From the NCBI RefSeq assembly GCF_050937815.1, contig NZ_JACDIJ010000005.1:1-64000 (forward strand): DNA of 64,000 nt, in the 5' to 3' direction. Source of the DNA: Treponema_C sp050937815. GTDB taxonomy: Bacteria; Spirochaetota; Spirochaetia; Treponematales; Treponemataceae. A program made the position numbers and the translations under genes. Under the pieces are notes generated by a model, which was not told the origin of the DNA, did not search any database, and worked only from the letters and a program-made list of their open reading frames with translations. This document shows positions 25,584-34,302 of this stretch, one piece after another (position 1 is the first letter of the stretch; every line of letters starts with the position of its first letter).

Positions 25584-25629
25584 ACTAAGTTATTGGAAGC
25601 AAAAACCTTTTCTTTATATAAAATTCCCG

Positions 25630-25700
25630 TTAGGGGCTGCAGTAGCACGCCAAGCGGAAGCCGAGGTAGTTGAGCCGGCCATCGGCGTTTTTTATATTAT
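25630..25700 (-). pseudogene. C-terminal remnant of an FGE-sulfatase / C-type-lectin-fold protein
   Basis: The minus strand ends NADGRLNYLGFRLACYCSP before TAA (25630-25632). The GFRLA ending is the hallmark of formylglycine-generating-enzyme-like domains, which treponemes carry in several surface proteins; the same fold is used by diversity-generating-retroelement targets such as TvpA. No start or upstream domain is found; the frame before about 25700 has no resemblance. No reverse transcriptase or template repeat is seen in this window. Confidence 0.55.
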
Positions 25701-25775
25701 CGATGAAGTATATTTTGATTTTATGCGCTCTGTAAATCTTGCTCTGTGATATAAACATACACCGGTAGACCGAAC

Positions 25776-25808
25776 AAAGGGCGGGTGTCCGTTTTTCCCC
25801 GCCCTTTT
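25776..25808 (-). terminator. Terminator hairpin after the lipoprotein gene
   Basis: AAAGGGCGGG and CCCGCCCTTTT form a strong GC stem with a T-rich loop, 16 bp beyond the stop of the minus-strand lipoprotein gene at 25824. It could act in both directions. Confidence 0.65.
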
Positions 25809-25823
25809 CCGCCGTTATTCCGG

Positions 25824-27161
25824 CTAGCGTGTCCACTCATTAAACCATTTTGCAGGTGCTGCATCCGTAAAGCTGAGCGAATTTGTGCGTATGTTAAGAG
25901 CGGCTATACGGTTACGGTCCGCCGTAATGTTCAAATGGTGATGACCGTAACCGTCTTCGACATAAGCCGAATCAAAACCGTCGTCGGCTATGTAGATATT
26001 GTCGTCGTCAAAGCCGATAACCTTTACCGCCCCGTAAAAGTTTTGAGCGTAATAACTCTTATCAAATGTATGATCATCGGTATCAATATCGGGGTCGTCA
26101 AAGCCGATTTTTACCGGCTCCTCACCCAAATCGTTTACATTATAGCGCACAACGCCGCCGAAAATATAAAAGGGATTACTGAAGCCGGGAAGTTTATATT
26201 CGGTCGTAAAAAGCACGTAGACATAAGAACCGCGCATAAAAAGGTCGGTTACTTCGGAAGGCTCACAATCATCGATTTCAATATCATCATCGATTTGTGT
26301 GCCGAAAAAGTGAGTTCCAAGCGAAGAAACGGAATTGGGAATCGGGGCAACCTTGAGGAGCTGGCTGCCTGTGTCGACCCATGCAATGCGGCCGTTATCG
26401 GCGGCAAAAACACGTCCGTCAAGTCCCATTGCAACCACCTGTCCGGAGAGGTTGTCCTCTATCTGCACTAACTGATTATCGTTAGAAATATGAGCATACA
26501 TCTTCCCCGTTGTATAATCGTTTGCAAAAGAATCGGCCGCCATTACTGTACCGTTGACATCAAGATTTCCCTCACTCGTATAGCGGTCAACACAAAGGTT
26601 GGTGACAGTATATCCGACTAAAACTCTTCCCAAACTGTCGCGGGCAAAACTATAGGAGGCTTCAGATCCTATCAAGTCAATTTTTTTTCCGCCAAGGTAG
26701 AGGGTTAAGTCGTAATTAGTGTGTCCCATTTCATTGACTGTTTTTTTCTGCGTAAACAAAAGCTTATTTAAGCCAGACACCTTTTTACCGAGTTTGACGC
26801 TGACGGCGTTTGCGCCTTCTTCTACCCGGTGCGTAACCGAGCCCGACCATATACCCGACGGATTATAGGCGGATACTTTTATAACAACCGTATCGCCGAC
26901 AGGAAGGTTTAAACTGATGTTTTTAGGCGCTTGCGGCGGCAATTCCACAGCGGAGTAACCGCTGATCGAACCTTCCGTTTCTATTTTTATGCGCGTACTT
27001 GAAAGTATCGGAAGCGCGGTTGCCGAATCAAGGGCACGTTCAAGCGGTGAAGAAGCGCCGAAATCGATTTGTACCGTTGCAAAATCTTTTTTTAAACCGA
27101 AATTACAGGCTAAAAAAAGTATCGAACATAAACTTATACATCCTACACAGAGTTTTTTCAT
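25824..27161 (-). CDS. Large lipoprotein with propeller-like repeats
   Basis: 445 residues from ATG 27161 after GAGGAGGTTGTT. The type II signal is MKKLCVGCISLCSILFLAC. Residues about 20-150 contain a fibronectin-like segment (DTVVIKVSAYNPSGIWSG). The rest has repeated D-G-R-V-F-A-A-D-N-G and Y-I-A-D-D-G-F-D patterns, like the blades of a beta-propeller, with acidic loops. A surface or periplasmic location is likely. The upstream open frame to 27368 runs through a heptad array and is not believed. Confidence 0.75.
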   Translation of the reverse strand: MKKLCVGCISLCSILFLACNFGLKKDFATVQIDFGASSPLERALDSATALPILSSTRIKIETEGSISGYSAVELPPQAPKNISLNLPVGDTVVIKVSAYNPSGIWSGSVTHRVEEGANAVSVKLGKKVSGLNKLLFTQKKTVNEMGHTNYDLTLYLGGKKIDLIGSEASYSFARDSLGRVLVGYTVTNLCVDRYTSEGNLDVNGTVMAADSFANDYTTGKMYAHISNDNQLVQIEDNLSGQVVAMGLDGRVFAADNGRIAWVDTGSQLLKVAPIPNSVSSLGTHFFGTQIDDDIEIDDCEPSEVTDLFMRGSYVYVLFTTEYKLPGFSNPFYIFGGVVRYNVNDLGEEPVKIGFDDPDIDTDDHTFDKSYYAQNFYGAVKVIGFDDDNIYIADDGFDSAYVEDGYGHHHLNITADRNRIAALNIRTNSLSFTDAAPAKWFNEWTR

Positions 27162-27255
27162 AACAACCTCCTCTAAGGAAGGGCATACCCCAAAAGGGGA
27201 TTCATTCCCACACGTACAGTATATACGATTTTTTCGGAAAAAACAACGTTTTACA

Positions 27256-27332
27256 CAACTTGAACCTCGAACCTCGTCATTCGATATTCGCACCTTGACC
27301 TTCGAGCTTCGACATTTGACCTTCATCAATCG
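27256..27332 (-). repeat. Degenerate heptanucleotide array, 11 units
   Basis: Eleven consecutive 7-bp units on the plus strand of form N-C/A-A/C-T/C-T-C/T-G (for example AACCTCG, TCATTCG, ACCTTCG, ACATTTG); on the transcribed minus strand each reads roughly CRAAKGN. The phase is kept throughout with no insertions. It begins at the stop codon of the gene 27326-28306 and extends into the gap before the lipoprotein gene. The same motif forms a longer array at 28371. Confidence 0.8.
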
Positions 27333-28306
27333 CCGAACCGTATTCCTCCTGCAAGGCCGATTGCCCATACTACCGGATAACCGCCGCGTATATAGGGTTC
27401 TATAAAAAAGTTATGTAGTGTCAGGCGGTATCCGAAAGAAGCTTGTCCCAAACCGAATATAAGCGGGTTGCCCGTCTTTTTATGTTCGCTGTAACTTAAA
27501 ACTGCGCCGCCTTCGGCTTGAATAAAAAAGCCCGAATCTTTGTGCGGTTTTGAGGCAAAATCATAAAAGTTCCAACGAAACAACAGAGCGGTATCGAACA
27601 GGTGATGTTTGTTAAAATCGTGCGAATACAGCGCCTTTACCCCTGCGGAAAAGTTTCCGAGCTTTACATCGAACGGCAGGACAAAAAGGGCGTACATGCC
27701 CGTTCCGGAGGCGGGATTTACAGGGCTGTTCATATTCGCTTCGGCTAAAAAGGCGAGCGACCATGCAAACCTTTTCGGGGCGCCCGCGGCAAAGGAAAAG
27801 GCGGGTGTATCTTGAACGGTTTTGCCGGGCCTTTTTTCGGTATTTTTTTCCGAAGCGTCAACCGGGCTTTTGGGTTCCGCAGCGGGGGCGCTTTCGGAAA
27901 CCTTTTTTGGTTCCGGCATTGTTTGTACCTTTTCGCTGTCGGCGCTTTTTTCGAAACCGGCCGCAGGTTTAACCTGTTCTGCGGACATTTTTTTGAGCGG
28001 CGGACTTTTTGCAGCCGGAACTTTCGCTGCAGGATTTTTTGCCTGCGGAACTTTTTTTGCAGGCGGCGGATTCGATTCGGCAGTTTTCGACATATCACGG
28101 GCGGAAAAAGGCGTAAGGGGCTTCAAAGGTTCTTGCTGCAGCGGGGAAACATCGGCGGCTTTTTTTTCCGCATTTTGAACAGCTGCAGGCGGCTGTACTT
28201 GCAATTCGCGGTTTTTTACCGTTTTATTATACAGCCACAGTCCGGCACTTGCAGTACCGGCACAGACGAAAACAAACACTGCCGTTTTTACAATATTTGT
28301 ATTCAT
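27326..28306 (-). CDS. Barrel protein with long Pro/Ala/Lys linker
   Basis: 326 residues in three parts: an N-terminal hydrophobic segment (VKTAVFVFVCAGTASAGLWL) serving as signal or anchor; a charged linker from about 35 to 170 rich in Pro, Ala, Lys and Ser (KVPQAKNPAAKVPAAKSPP); and a C-terminal beta-rich domain ending AIGLAGGIRFGD with barrel-like alternating strands. The linker looks like those of TonB or periplasm-spanning proteins. The start has no clear ribosome site. Function not recognised. Confidence 0.65.
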   Translation of the reverse strand: MNTNIVKTAVFVFVCAGTASAGLWLYNKTVKNRELQVQPPAAVQNAEKKAADVSPLQQEPLKPLTPFSARDMSKTAESNPPPAKKVPQAKNPAAKVPAAKSPPLKKMSAEQVKPAAGFEKSADSEKVQTMPEPKKVSESAPAAEPKSPVDASEKNTEKRPGKTVQDTPAFSFAAGAPKRFAWSLAFLAEANMNSPVNPASGTGMYALFVLPFDVKLGNFSAGVKALYSHDFNKHHLFDTALLFRWNFYDFASKPHKDSGFFIQAEGGAVLSYSEHKKTGNPLIFGLGQASFGYRLTLHNFFIEPYIRGGYPVVWAIGLAGGIRFGD

Positions 28307-28370
28307 ATGTTATTGTACCGAATGCCTTTTGCAAGTGTCAATAGACACATTGCCGCTTTTTGTTATTTTC

Positions 28371-28517
28371 CCATTCGAACCTCGCCATTCGACCTTCGAC
28401 ATTTGACATTCGTCATTCGCCATTTGACATTCGACACTCAGCATTCGCCCTTCGCACCTCGACCTTCGACCTTTGTCATTCGGCATTCGACATTTGCACC
28501 TTGAACTTTGAACCTTG
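28371..28517 (-). repeat. Degenerate heptanucleotide array, 21 units
   Basis: 147 bp, exactly 21 units of 7 bp, consensus N-C-A/C-T-T-C/T-G (CCATTCG, ACCTTCG, ACATTTG, TCATTCG and variants). No unit is out of phase although few neighbours are identical. It sits just 5 bp after the stop of the LRR gene and before the barrel gene. Together with 27256-27332 it fills the space after two successive genes. Function unknown; heptamer arrays occur in some other bacteria. Confidence 0.9.
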
Positions 28518-28522
28518 TTCCC

Positions 28523-30034
28523 CTATATTTCCTGCGCGTTTCCCGATTCGGGTTGTTTGTACATCTTCCAGTTTTTCGCTTTCGCTCCGTTAAAGGCAGC
28601 TTGTAAAGAAGACGGAAAAGTAAAATCCGTACAATTTTCTTCACCCGCCCCGGTTGAATACAGCGTACAGCTGCCACCATCCGAGGCAGGACGATTCGGA
28701 AGCGCGTTGAATATACTTATAAAAGTGGTTGCATCCAACCTATTTTTCCAGCAGTTCAACACATCCAAAGCTGAGCAGCCCTGCACATTAAGTGATGTCA
28801 ATTGATTTTCCTGGCAGTACAACCACTGCAAAGCCGAACAGCCCTGCACATTAAGCGATATCAATTGATTATTAGCGCAGTACAACAACTGCAAAGCCGA
28901 ACAGCCCTGTACATTAAGCGCCGCCAATTGATTATTTTGGCAGTTCAATTCCTGTAAAGCAGTTAAGCCCTGCACATTAAGCGATGTCAATTGATTTTTC
29001 CTGCAGTACAAGAATTGCAAAGCCGAACAGCCCTGCACATTAAGCGATGTCAATTGATTATCATTGCAGTACAAAGACTGCAAAGCCGAACAGCCCTGTA
29101 CATTAAGTGATATCAATTGATTATCATTGCAGTACAAAGACTGTAAAGCCGAACAGCCCTGTACATTAAGCGCCGCCAATTGATTATTTTGGCAGTTCAA
29201 TTCCTGTAAAGCAGTTAAGCCCTGCACATTAAGCGATGTCAATTGATTTTTCCAACAGCTCAACCTCTGCAAAGCCGAACAGCCCTGCACATTAAGCGAT
29301 GTCAATTGATTTTCCCTGCAGTACAAGAATTGCAAAGCCGAACAGCCCTGCACATTAAGCGATGTCAATTGATTTTTCCAACAGTTCAACCTCTGCAAAG
29401 CCGAACAGCCCTGTACATTAAGTGATATCAATTGATTATCATTGCAGTACAAAGACTGCAAAGCCGAACAGCCCTGTACATTAAGCGCCGCCAATTGATT
29501 ATTACGGCAGTACAAGAATTGCAAAGCCGAACAGCCCTGCACATTAAGCGATGTCAATTGATTATCATTGCAGTACAAAGACTGCAAAGCCGAACAGCCC
29601 TGTACATTAAGCGCCGCCAATTGATTATTTTGGCAGTACAATTCCTGTAAAGCAGTTAAGCCCTGCACATTAAGCGATGTCAATTGATTATTACGGCAGT
29701 ACAATTGCGTAATTTTACCCTTCAGCACCACCTTAGTGCCTAAAGCGTTTAAGACTATCCACCTATTGTTCGGAATGGAAGTTTGAGTACAGCCTTCAAC
29801 ATTAACAGGCAAAGAATCCGCCGTTACGACTTTAATACAAATATCTTTTTTGTCGGGACTTAAAATCAGCGAAGCCCCGCCTTCCACATAGGGAGCGCTT
29901 ATCGTTCCGGAACCGGAGGAAGGCTCTTCCGCTACGGAACTTTCCCCTTCCAGCATACTTTGCAAAAAGGGATTTTTACAGGAAACCGTTGTAAAAACAG
30001 CAGCTAAAACAACAAAAATCAATATTTTTTTCAT
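28523..30034 (-). CDS. Leucine-rich-repeat lipoprotein
   Basis: 503 residues from ATG 30034 after CGGAGATTTAT. The lipobox is in FTTVSCKNPF. Residues about 118-432 are 15 perfect-length 21-residue repeats of type L-x-x-L-N-V-Q-G-C-S-A-L-Q-x-L-Y-C-x-x-N-Q, with a Cys at the same place in each, a cysteine-ladder LRR as seen in oral treponemes and Bacteroidetes. The C-terminal cap has FISIFNALPNRPASDGG. LRR lipoproteins such as LrrA of T. denticola act in adhesion, so a surface-adhesion role is the best inference. Confidence 0.88.
   Translation of the reverse strand: MKKILIFVVLAAVFTTVSCKNPFLQSMLEGESSVAEEPSSGSGTISAPYVEGGASLILSPDKKDICIKVVTADSLPVNVEGCTQTSIPNNRWIVLNALGTKVVLKGKITQLYCRNNQLTSLNVQGLTALQELYCQNNQLAALNVQGCSALQSLYCNDNQLTSLNVQGCSALQFLYCRNNQLAALNVQGCSALQSLYCNDNQLISLNVQGCSALQRLNCWKNQLTSLNVQGCSALQFLYCRENQLTSLNVQGCSALQRLSCWKNQLTSLNVQGLTALQELNCQNNQLAALNVQGCSALQSLYCNDNQLISLNVQGCSALQSLYCNDNQLTSLNVQGCSALQFLYCRKNQLTSLNVQGLTALQELNCQNNQLAALNVQGCSALQLLYCANNQLISLNVQGCSALQWLYCQENQLTSLNVQGCSALDVLNCWKNRLDATTFISIFNALPNRPASDGGSCTLYSTGAGEENCTDFTFPSSLQAAFNGAKAKNWKMYKQPESGNAQEI
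28739..29683 (-). repeat. Fifteen 63-bp tandem repeats encoding LRRs
   Basis: 945 bp = 15 x 63 bp with no length variation. Units are of a few kinds (carrying LTALQEL, CSALQSL, CSALQFL or CSALQRL) that recur as blocks: LTALQEL-CSALQSL runs appear at repeats 1-2 and 8-9, and a related LTALQEL-CSALQLL at 12-13. Such block repetition points to recombination between units and probable length variation among strains. Confidence 0.95.
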
Positions 30035-30201
30035 ATAAATCTCCGAATCGGGAGCGGAACTGACAAATACATAAGGCGAGGGGTTCCCGACACTGTATAT
30101 TATATACGGAAAAGCATAAAAACACAATGTCGGACGGAAAATTTACCGAATACCTTTTCCCAAGCTTTACAATTAAAAGAGAATGTAGGATAATAAGTAG
30201 C

Positions 30202-32100
30202 ATGTTGTTAAAAGTAAGTGCGCTGCGGTTTCGGTTTTTTATGTTTTTTTGTATGTGTATGCTTATACTGCCTTCATGCAAAAAAGAGAAAGCAACAGAA
30301 AAAAACACTCGTATACACAAGGGTGTATACAATATTGAAAATTTACAAAAGTCGGAAATCGTCAATTTGGAAGGCGAATGGATTTTTATACCCAATGAAT
30401 TTTCAAACCCCGCCCAAGATTTTTCGCAGTATACGCGCTTCGAATCGATAAACAAAAGGTGGAATACCTATTCGCAGCCCCTGCCTGCCTTTGCCTATGC
30501 AACCTATGCGGTAAAAATAAAAGGCTTTGCATCCGATTCCCTCTATGCATTAAAACTGGCAGGTCCGTCTTCGGCTTGTGCCGCTTACCTTGACGGAGAA
30601 TGTTTTTTTACATCCGGAAAAATCGGCACAAACGGACAAGACGAGCGGTTCCACTGGGGTTCCGAATTAATTATTTTACCTCTACGAGAAAAAACCGAAA
30701 CGACGCTTGTTTTTCATATTTCCAACTTTAACGACAAAGATCCCGGATTTTTAAAGCCGGTAAAAATAGCTTTTTACGACACGCTTTTGGAAAGTCATAA
30801 CCGCTCCGTCGTATCTTTTACGATTATTGCCGGCATACTGTTTCTTTTAGCCATATTCTTTTTATCGCTTTTTATTTTTTATCCGAAAGAAAGAAAAGCC
30901 CTGTGTTTCAGCATTTTATGCACTATTTTCAGTTTAAGAATGTTTTGCTACGATGAGTTTTTGCTTACAACGATACTGCCCTTTGTAAGCGGCGTATTGC
31001 TGCATAAATTGGGATATGTAACTTTTTCTGCGGCAATTATTTTCGTTTCGTTTTTTATATACGAATTGCTTAATAAAAAACGCTCCGTTTTTCTTTATTG
31101 TATTTTATTACCCGCATTCATATACGGTATAATCGTCGTTTTTACCCCTATTTCACTGTACACAAAACTGCTTACCTATATACAAATATATATACTCGCG
31201 GTTGCGGTATACGATTTGGTTATTTTAACCCGGTCGGCCCTTAAGCGGGATAAATACGCTTTGTTTTTTTTATTCGGCTCGTTCCTTTTTTTATTGCTGG
31301 CCATATGGGATATGTTGATTTCAAATGATATTGTAAAAGGTATATTCGTCGCACAATTCGGTATTTTGGCTCTGCTCATCCCCATGGCGATGATTGTACT
31401 GCAAAGTTTTAAATCCACGTTTGAAAAAGTAACCCTCATTACCCGAAAAATCGAACAGGTTAATACGGCCTTAACGCGGTTTTTACCTAATGAATTTATG
31501 AATTTTCTAAAAAAAGGGCATACCGATGTAAAACTCGGTGATCATGATTTGGAAAATATGTACATTGCCTTTGTATATTTAAGCGCCCATGCCGATCTCA
31601 AAACAAATGCCGACCGCTTGAATCTGCTTAATATATATAATAAAATTCTTGCCGTTATCAATCCCATTATTAAAGAACATAGGGGCTTTATCGATAAATA
31701 TTTAACCGAAGGCTTGATGATTGTTTTTACCGGGTCGGCACAAGAAGCTCTTAACTGTTTGCTTAAGATCGGTAATTTTATTGCAGACAAAAATATAACG
31801 CGAAAACAAAACGCGCTTGGCGAAATAAGCTTTTCCTGCGGCATACATTACGGGCAAGTTATGCTCGGAACAATCGGAGAAACGGAGCGTATGGACAGTA
31901 CCGCCATTTCCGATGTCGTAAACATCGCATCGCGTTTGCATTTTTATGCGCTGGAACAAAAAGCTTCCATTTTTTTAAGCGATGCGGTAAAAAAGAATTA
32001 TGATTTGGAACCGGCCGGAGGAATCGGCTTCAAATATGCCGGACTTGTCAAATTGCGGGGAAAAGACACGCCGATTTCCGTATATGAGGTGCATAAATGA
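30202..32100 (+). CDS. 7TMR-DISM lipoprotein receptor with class III cyclase domain, substrate-site half
   Basis: 632 residues from ATG 30202; signal with lipobox-like MLILPSCKK. A DISMED2 periplasmic domain (GEWIFIPNEF, YAVKIKGFAS) and seven membrane segments precede the cyclase domain. The metal Asp positions are Tyr459 (IAFVYLSAH) and Glu503 (KYLTEGLM). Lys499, Thr567, Asn574 and Arg578 (SDVVNIASRL) are intact. It therefore has the same substrate-side set as the protein at 12548-14524 and cannot bind catalytic metal alone. Its TGA overlaps the next ATG (ATGA). Confidence 0.87.
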   Translation: MLLKVSALRFRFFMFFCMCMLILPSCKKEKATEKNTRIHKGVYNIENLQKSEIVNLEGEWIFIPNEFSNPAQDFSQYTRFESINKRWNTYSQPLPAFAYATYAVKIKGFASDSLYALKLAGPSSACAAYLDGECFFTSGKIGTNGQDERFHWGSELIILPLREKTETTLVFHISNFNDKDPGFLKPVKIAFYDTLLESHNRSVVSFTIIAGILFLLAIFFLSLFIFYPKERKALCFSILCTIFSLRMFCYDEFLLTTILPFVSGVLLHKLGYVTFSAAIIFVSFFIYELLNKKRSVFLYCILLPAFIYGIIVVFTPISLYTKLLTYIQIYILAVAVYDLVILTRSALKRDKYALFFLFGSFLFLLLAIWDMLISNDIVKGIFVAQFGILALLIPMAMIVLQSFKSTFEKVTLITRKIEQVNTALTRFLPNEFMNFLKKGHTDVKLGDHDLENMYIAFVYLSAHADLKTNADRLNLLNIYNKILAVINPIIKEHRGFIDKYLTEGLMIVFTGSAQEALNCLLKIGNFIADKNITRKQNALGEISFSCGIHYGQVMLGTIGETERMDSTAISDVVNIASRLHFYALEQKASIFLSDAVKKNYDLEPAGGIGFKYAGLVKLRGKDTPISVYEVHK

Positions 32101-34169
32101 CTAAAAAAACAACGATTTTAGGCTGCCTTCCCTTTGTGTATATGGCGGTATTTTTTTACTTTGTTTATGCATTTTCGGCAACCTACAATAATGCAACCTT
32201 GCACTTGGAAGCAAAAAAAGGCAATCTTGTATATCCGGATAACCCGGAACAAAACCTGTTTGCAATAAGCGGCGAATTTTATTTTACCCCCGGTCAATTC
32301 GGCTCTTTAAAAAACGAAACCGAATCTTACGGATTTATACCCGGCTCTTTTTACACAGCCGGAATGAATTCCGAATTCGGGTACGGTTCTTACGGACTTA
32401 TCGTATCCAATTTGAATCCGAATACGGTATATTCTTTACATATCGGCCGGGCTTCAAGCAGTTGCAGCGTTGTCCTTAACGGTAAAACGGTTGCACGGCA
32501 GGGAACCCCCGGTACAAACTTAAAATCGGAAATACCCGGCATACAAACGTCGCGAATTTCGTTTTATCCGAAATTAAACGGCACAGCTGAAATTATTTTT
32601 AATGTGTCAAACTTCGAACATCCTCGCTCCGGATTCACAACCCCCTTTATTTTAGGAGAAGCCGGTCATATACAAAAAAGATTTACTTCCGACCTTATTC
32701 TAAATTCAGGTATGTTTGCGGTTACCCTCAGCGTTGCATTTTTCTTTTTTGTGTTGGGCATATCGTATAAAAAACTCATGTTTATTTTATGGTTTGCATT
32801 TGCGGCAATCGTTGTTGCAATTCGGCAAAGCCTATTTTACCCCCATATTATAGGTTTTATTTTCCCGAACATACATTGGCGTCTGCATATTATCGGCAGA
32901 TATATTACGCTCCCGTTTTTAATTTTATTTTTTACCGTCTTTATAAAAGAAGCTTTAAATACCTGTTGTAAAATTCCGTACCGAATAATAATCGGCGTAT
33001 CTCTTTTATACGCTGTTTTTACGGTTATCCTCAAATCCCAAGCATTATTCACCGTTCTTATATTCTACCGAATTTTTTCGGCTTGCTGTGTCGTATATGC
33101 CATAAGCATGTCTATTGTAAGTATAAAAAAAAGACATCCTTTCGGTATTTGGATTGTCGCTGCCATAACGGTTTTAGCTGTTTTCGGTATGTACGATTTA
33201 TTGGTTGCATTCGGAGTTATCTTTTCAAATCTTTCCATGCAAGTGGGAACTTCCATTTCGATTATAATCATATCGATTATGGTTTTAGATAAATATGCGG
33301 ACTCGATAAAAGAAGTCGAGAAACTGAACAAAGAAATCATACGGGTTAATAAGTCGTTGATACGGTTTTTCCCCGAAAAACTTATGCGTTTGCTGAATAA
33401 AAAGTCCATTACCGACATATGTTTAGGCGACAATACCGAATTGTCAATGCCTATTTTGTCTATAGACATACGTTCGTTTACGCATATTTCCGAAAAACTT
33501 TCGCCCGACCGCGTATTTACGCTGCTCAACGAATATTTTGCCCTTGTCGCTCCGATTATACGCGCACACGGCGGCATTATTCCCAAATATTTAGGCGACG
33601 GTTTTTTTGCACTTTTTCCCGAAGGCTCGGATGCCGCCGTACGCTGTGCGATAACCATACAAGAAGCGGTAACGGCAAAACAAATCAAACCGGCAGGTTT
33701 CGCCCCGCTTAAAATCGGCATAGGCATCGACTATAACGATATACTGTTAGGAACAATCGGAGATACCGACAGGATGGATTGTATTATCATTTCAAATGCA
33801 TATTATATGTCGGAATTGCTTCAACATCAAACAAAAATATATGGAAGTTCCATAATGATATCAAACAGAATATTTTTATCGCTTAAAGACCCGACGGCAT
33901 ATTGCATACGGCCCATACGGAGAATGAAAACCGTATCCGGACAGCCGAATTTTTTATTTGAAATATACGACACGGACGATAAAACGATAAAAGAATTAAA
34001 ACGCCGATCCCAGGATTATATCGAACTTGCATTGCACGCCATTGCGGACAAAAGCACAGAAACAGCGCAAATATATATCGATAAAGCTTTGAGCGTTTTT
34101 CCCCAAGACAGGGTTGCGCTGTCGTATAAAACGCTGTTGGAAAACTATAAAAGCCGGAATTCCCTGTAA
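32097..34169 (+). CDS. 7TMR-DISM receptor with class III cyclase domain, metal-site half
   Basis: 690 residues. Signal peptide, DISMED2 domain (YGSYGLIVSNLNPN), seven membrane segments and cyclase domain. Asp457 (LSIDIRSFT) and Asp501 (KYLGDGFF) are intact, as is Lys497. The Thr is Ile563, Asn is Tyr570 and Arg is Leu574 (SNAYYMSELLQ). It should be inactive as a homodimer, but the partner encoded just upstream has exactly the missing residues. A C-terminal helical extension (YIELALHAIADKS..., about 60 residues) resembles a TPR. Confidence 0.88.
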   Translation: MTKKTTILGCLPFVYMAVFFYFVYAFSATYNNATLHLEAKKGNLVYPDNPEQNLFAISGEFYFTPGQFGSLKNETESYGFIPGSFYTAGMNSEFGYGSYGLIVSNLNPNTVYSLHIGRASSSCSVVLNGKTVARQGTPGTNLKSEIPGIQTSRISFYPKLNGTAEIIFNVSNFEHPRSGFTTPFILGEAGHIQKRFTSDLILNSGMFAVTLSVAFFFFVLGISYKKLMFILWFAFAAIVVAIRQSLFYPHIIGFIFPNIHWRLHIIGRYITLPFLILFFTVFIKEALNTCCKIPYRIIIGVSLLYAVFTVILKSQALFTVLIFYRIFSACCVVYAISMSIVSIKKRHPFGIWIVAAITVLAVFGMYDLLVAFGVIFSNLSMQVGTSISIIIISIMVLDKYADSIKEVEKLNKEIIRVNKSLIRFFPEKLMRLLNKKSITDICLGDNTELSMPILSIDIRSFTHISEKLSPDRVFTLLNEYFALVAPIIRAHGGIIPKYLGDGFFALFPEGSDAAVRCAITIQEAVTAKQIKPAGFAPLKIGIGIDYNDILLGTIGDTDRMDCIIISNAYYMSELLQHQTKIYGSSIMISNRIFLSLKDPTAYCIRPIRRMKTVSGQPNFLFEIYDTDDKTIKELKRRSQDYIELALHAIADKSTETAQIYIDKALSVFPQDRVALSYKTLLENYKSRNSL

Positions 34170-34194
34170 AAAAGCCGACTGCAGCCCTTTTTAC

Positions 34195-34223
34195 TTGACC
34201 ATTTACACAGAGGACGGTACACT
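34195..34223 (+). promoter_or_regulatory. Likely promoter of pncB
   Basis: TTGACC (34195-34200) and TACACT (34218-34223) with a 17-bp spacer. The leader of about 75 nt has no obvious operator for a known NAD regulator. Confidence 0.5.
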
Positions 34224-34302
34224 TTCGGTATGTCGAATACATACATCGATACGGCTGTATAATTAAAAAGCGCTTGGGGAAAACAAAGCGGAAGGAGGCT
34301 GC

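Noticed and set aside
25584..25823. Diversity-generating retroelement
   Set aside because: A GFRLA-type end alone is seen; there is no reverse transcriptase, accessory protein or template repeat in the window.
27162..27368. N-terminal extension of the 445-aa lipoprotein
   Set aside because: The frame runs through the heptad array and lacks a ribosome site; the ATG at 27161 has a strong one followed by a lipoprotein signal.
27256..28517. CRISPR-like array
   Set aside because: The heptad arrays have no spacers and no 20-40 bp repeats; they are continuous 7-bp units. No cas genes are near.
28739..29683. CRISPR or intergenic satellite
   Set aside because: The 63-bp repeats are in frame throughout and encode a regular LRR with a signal peptide and cap.
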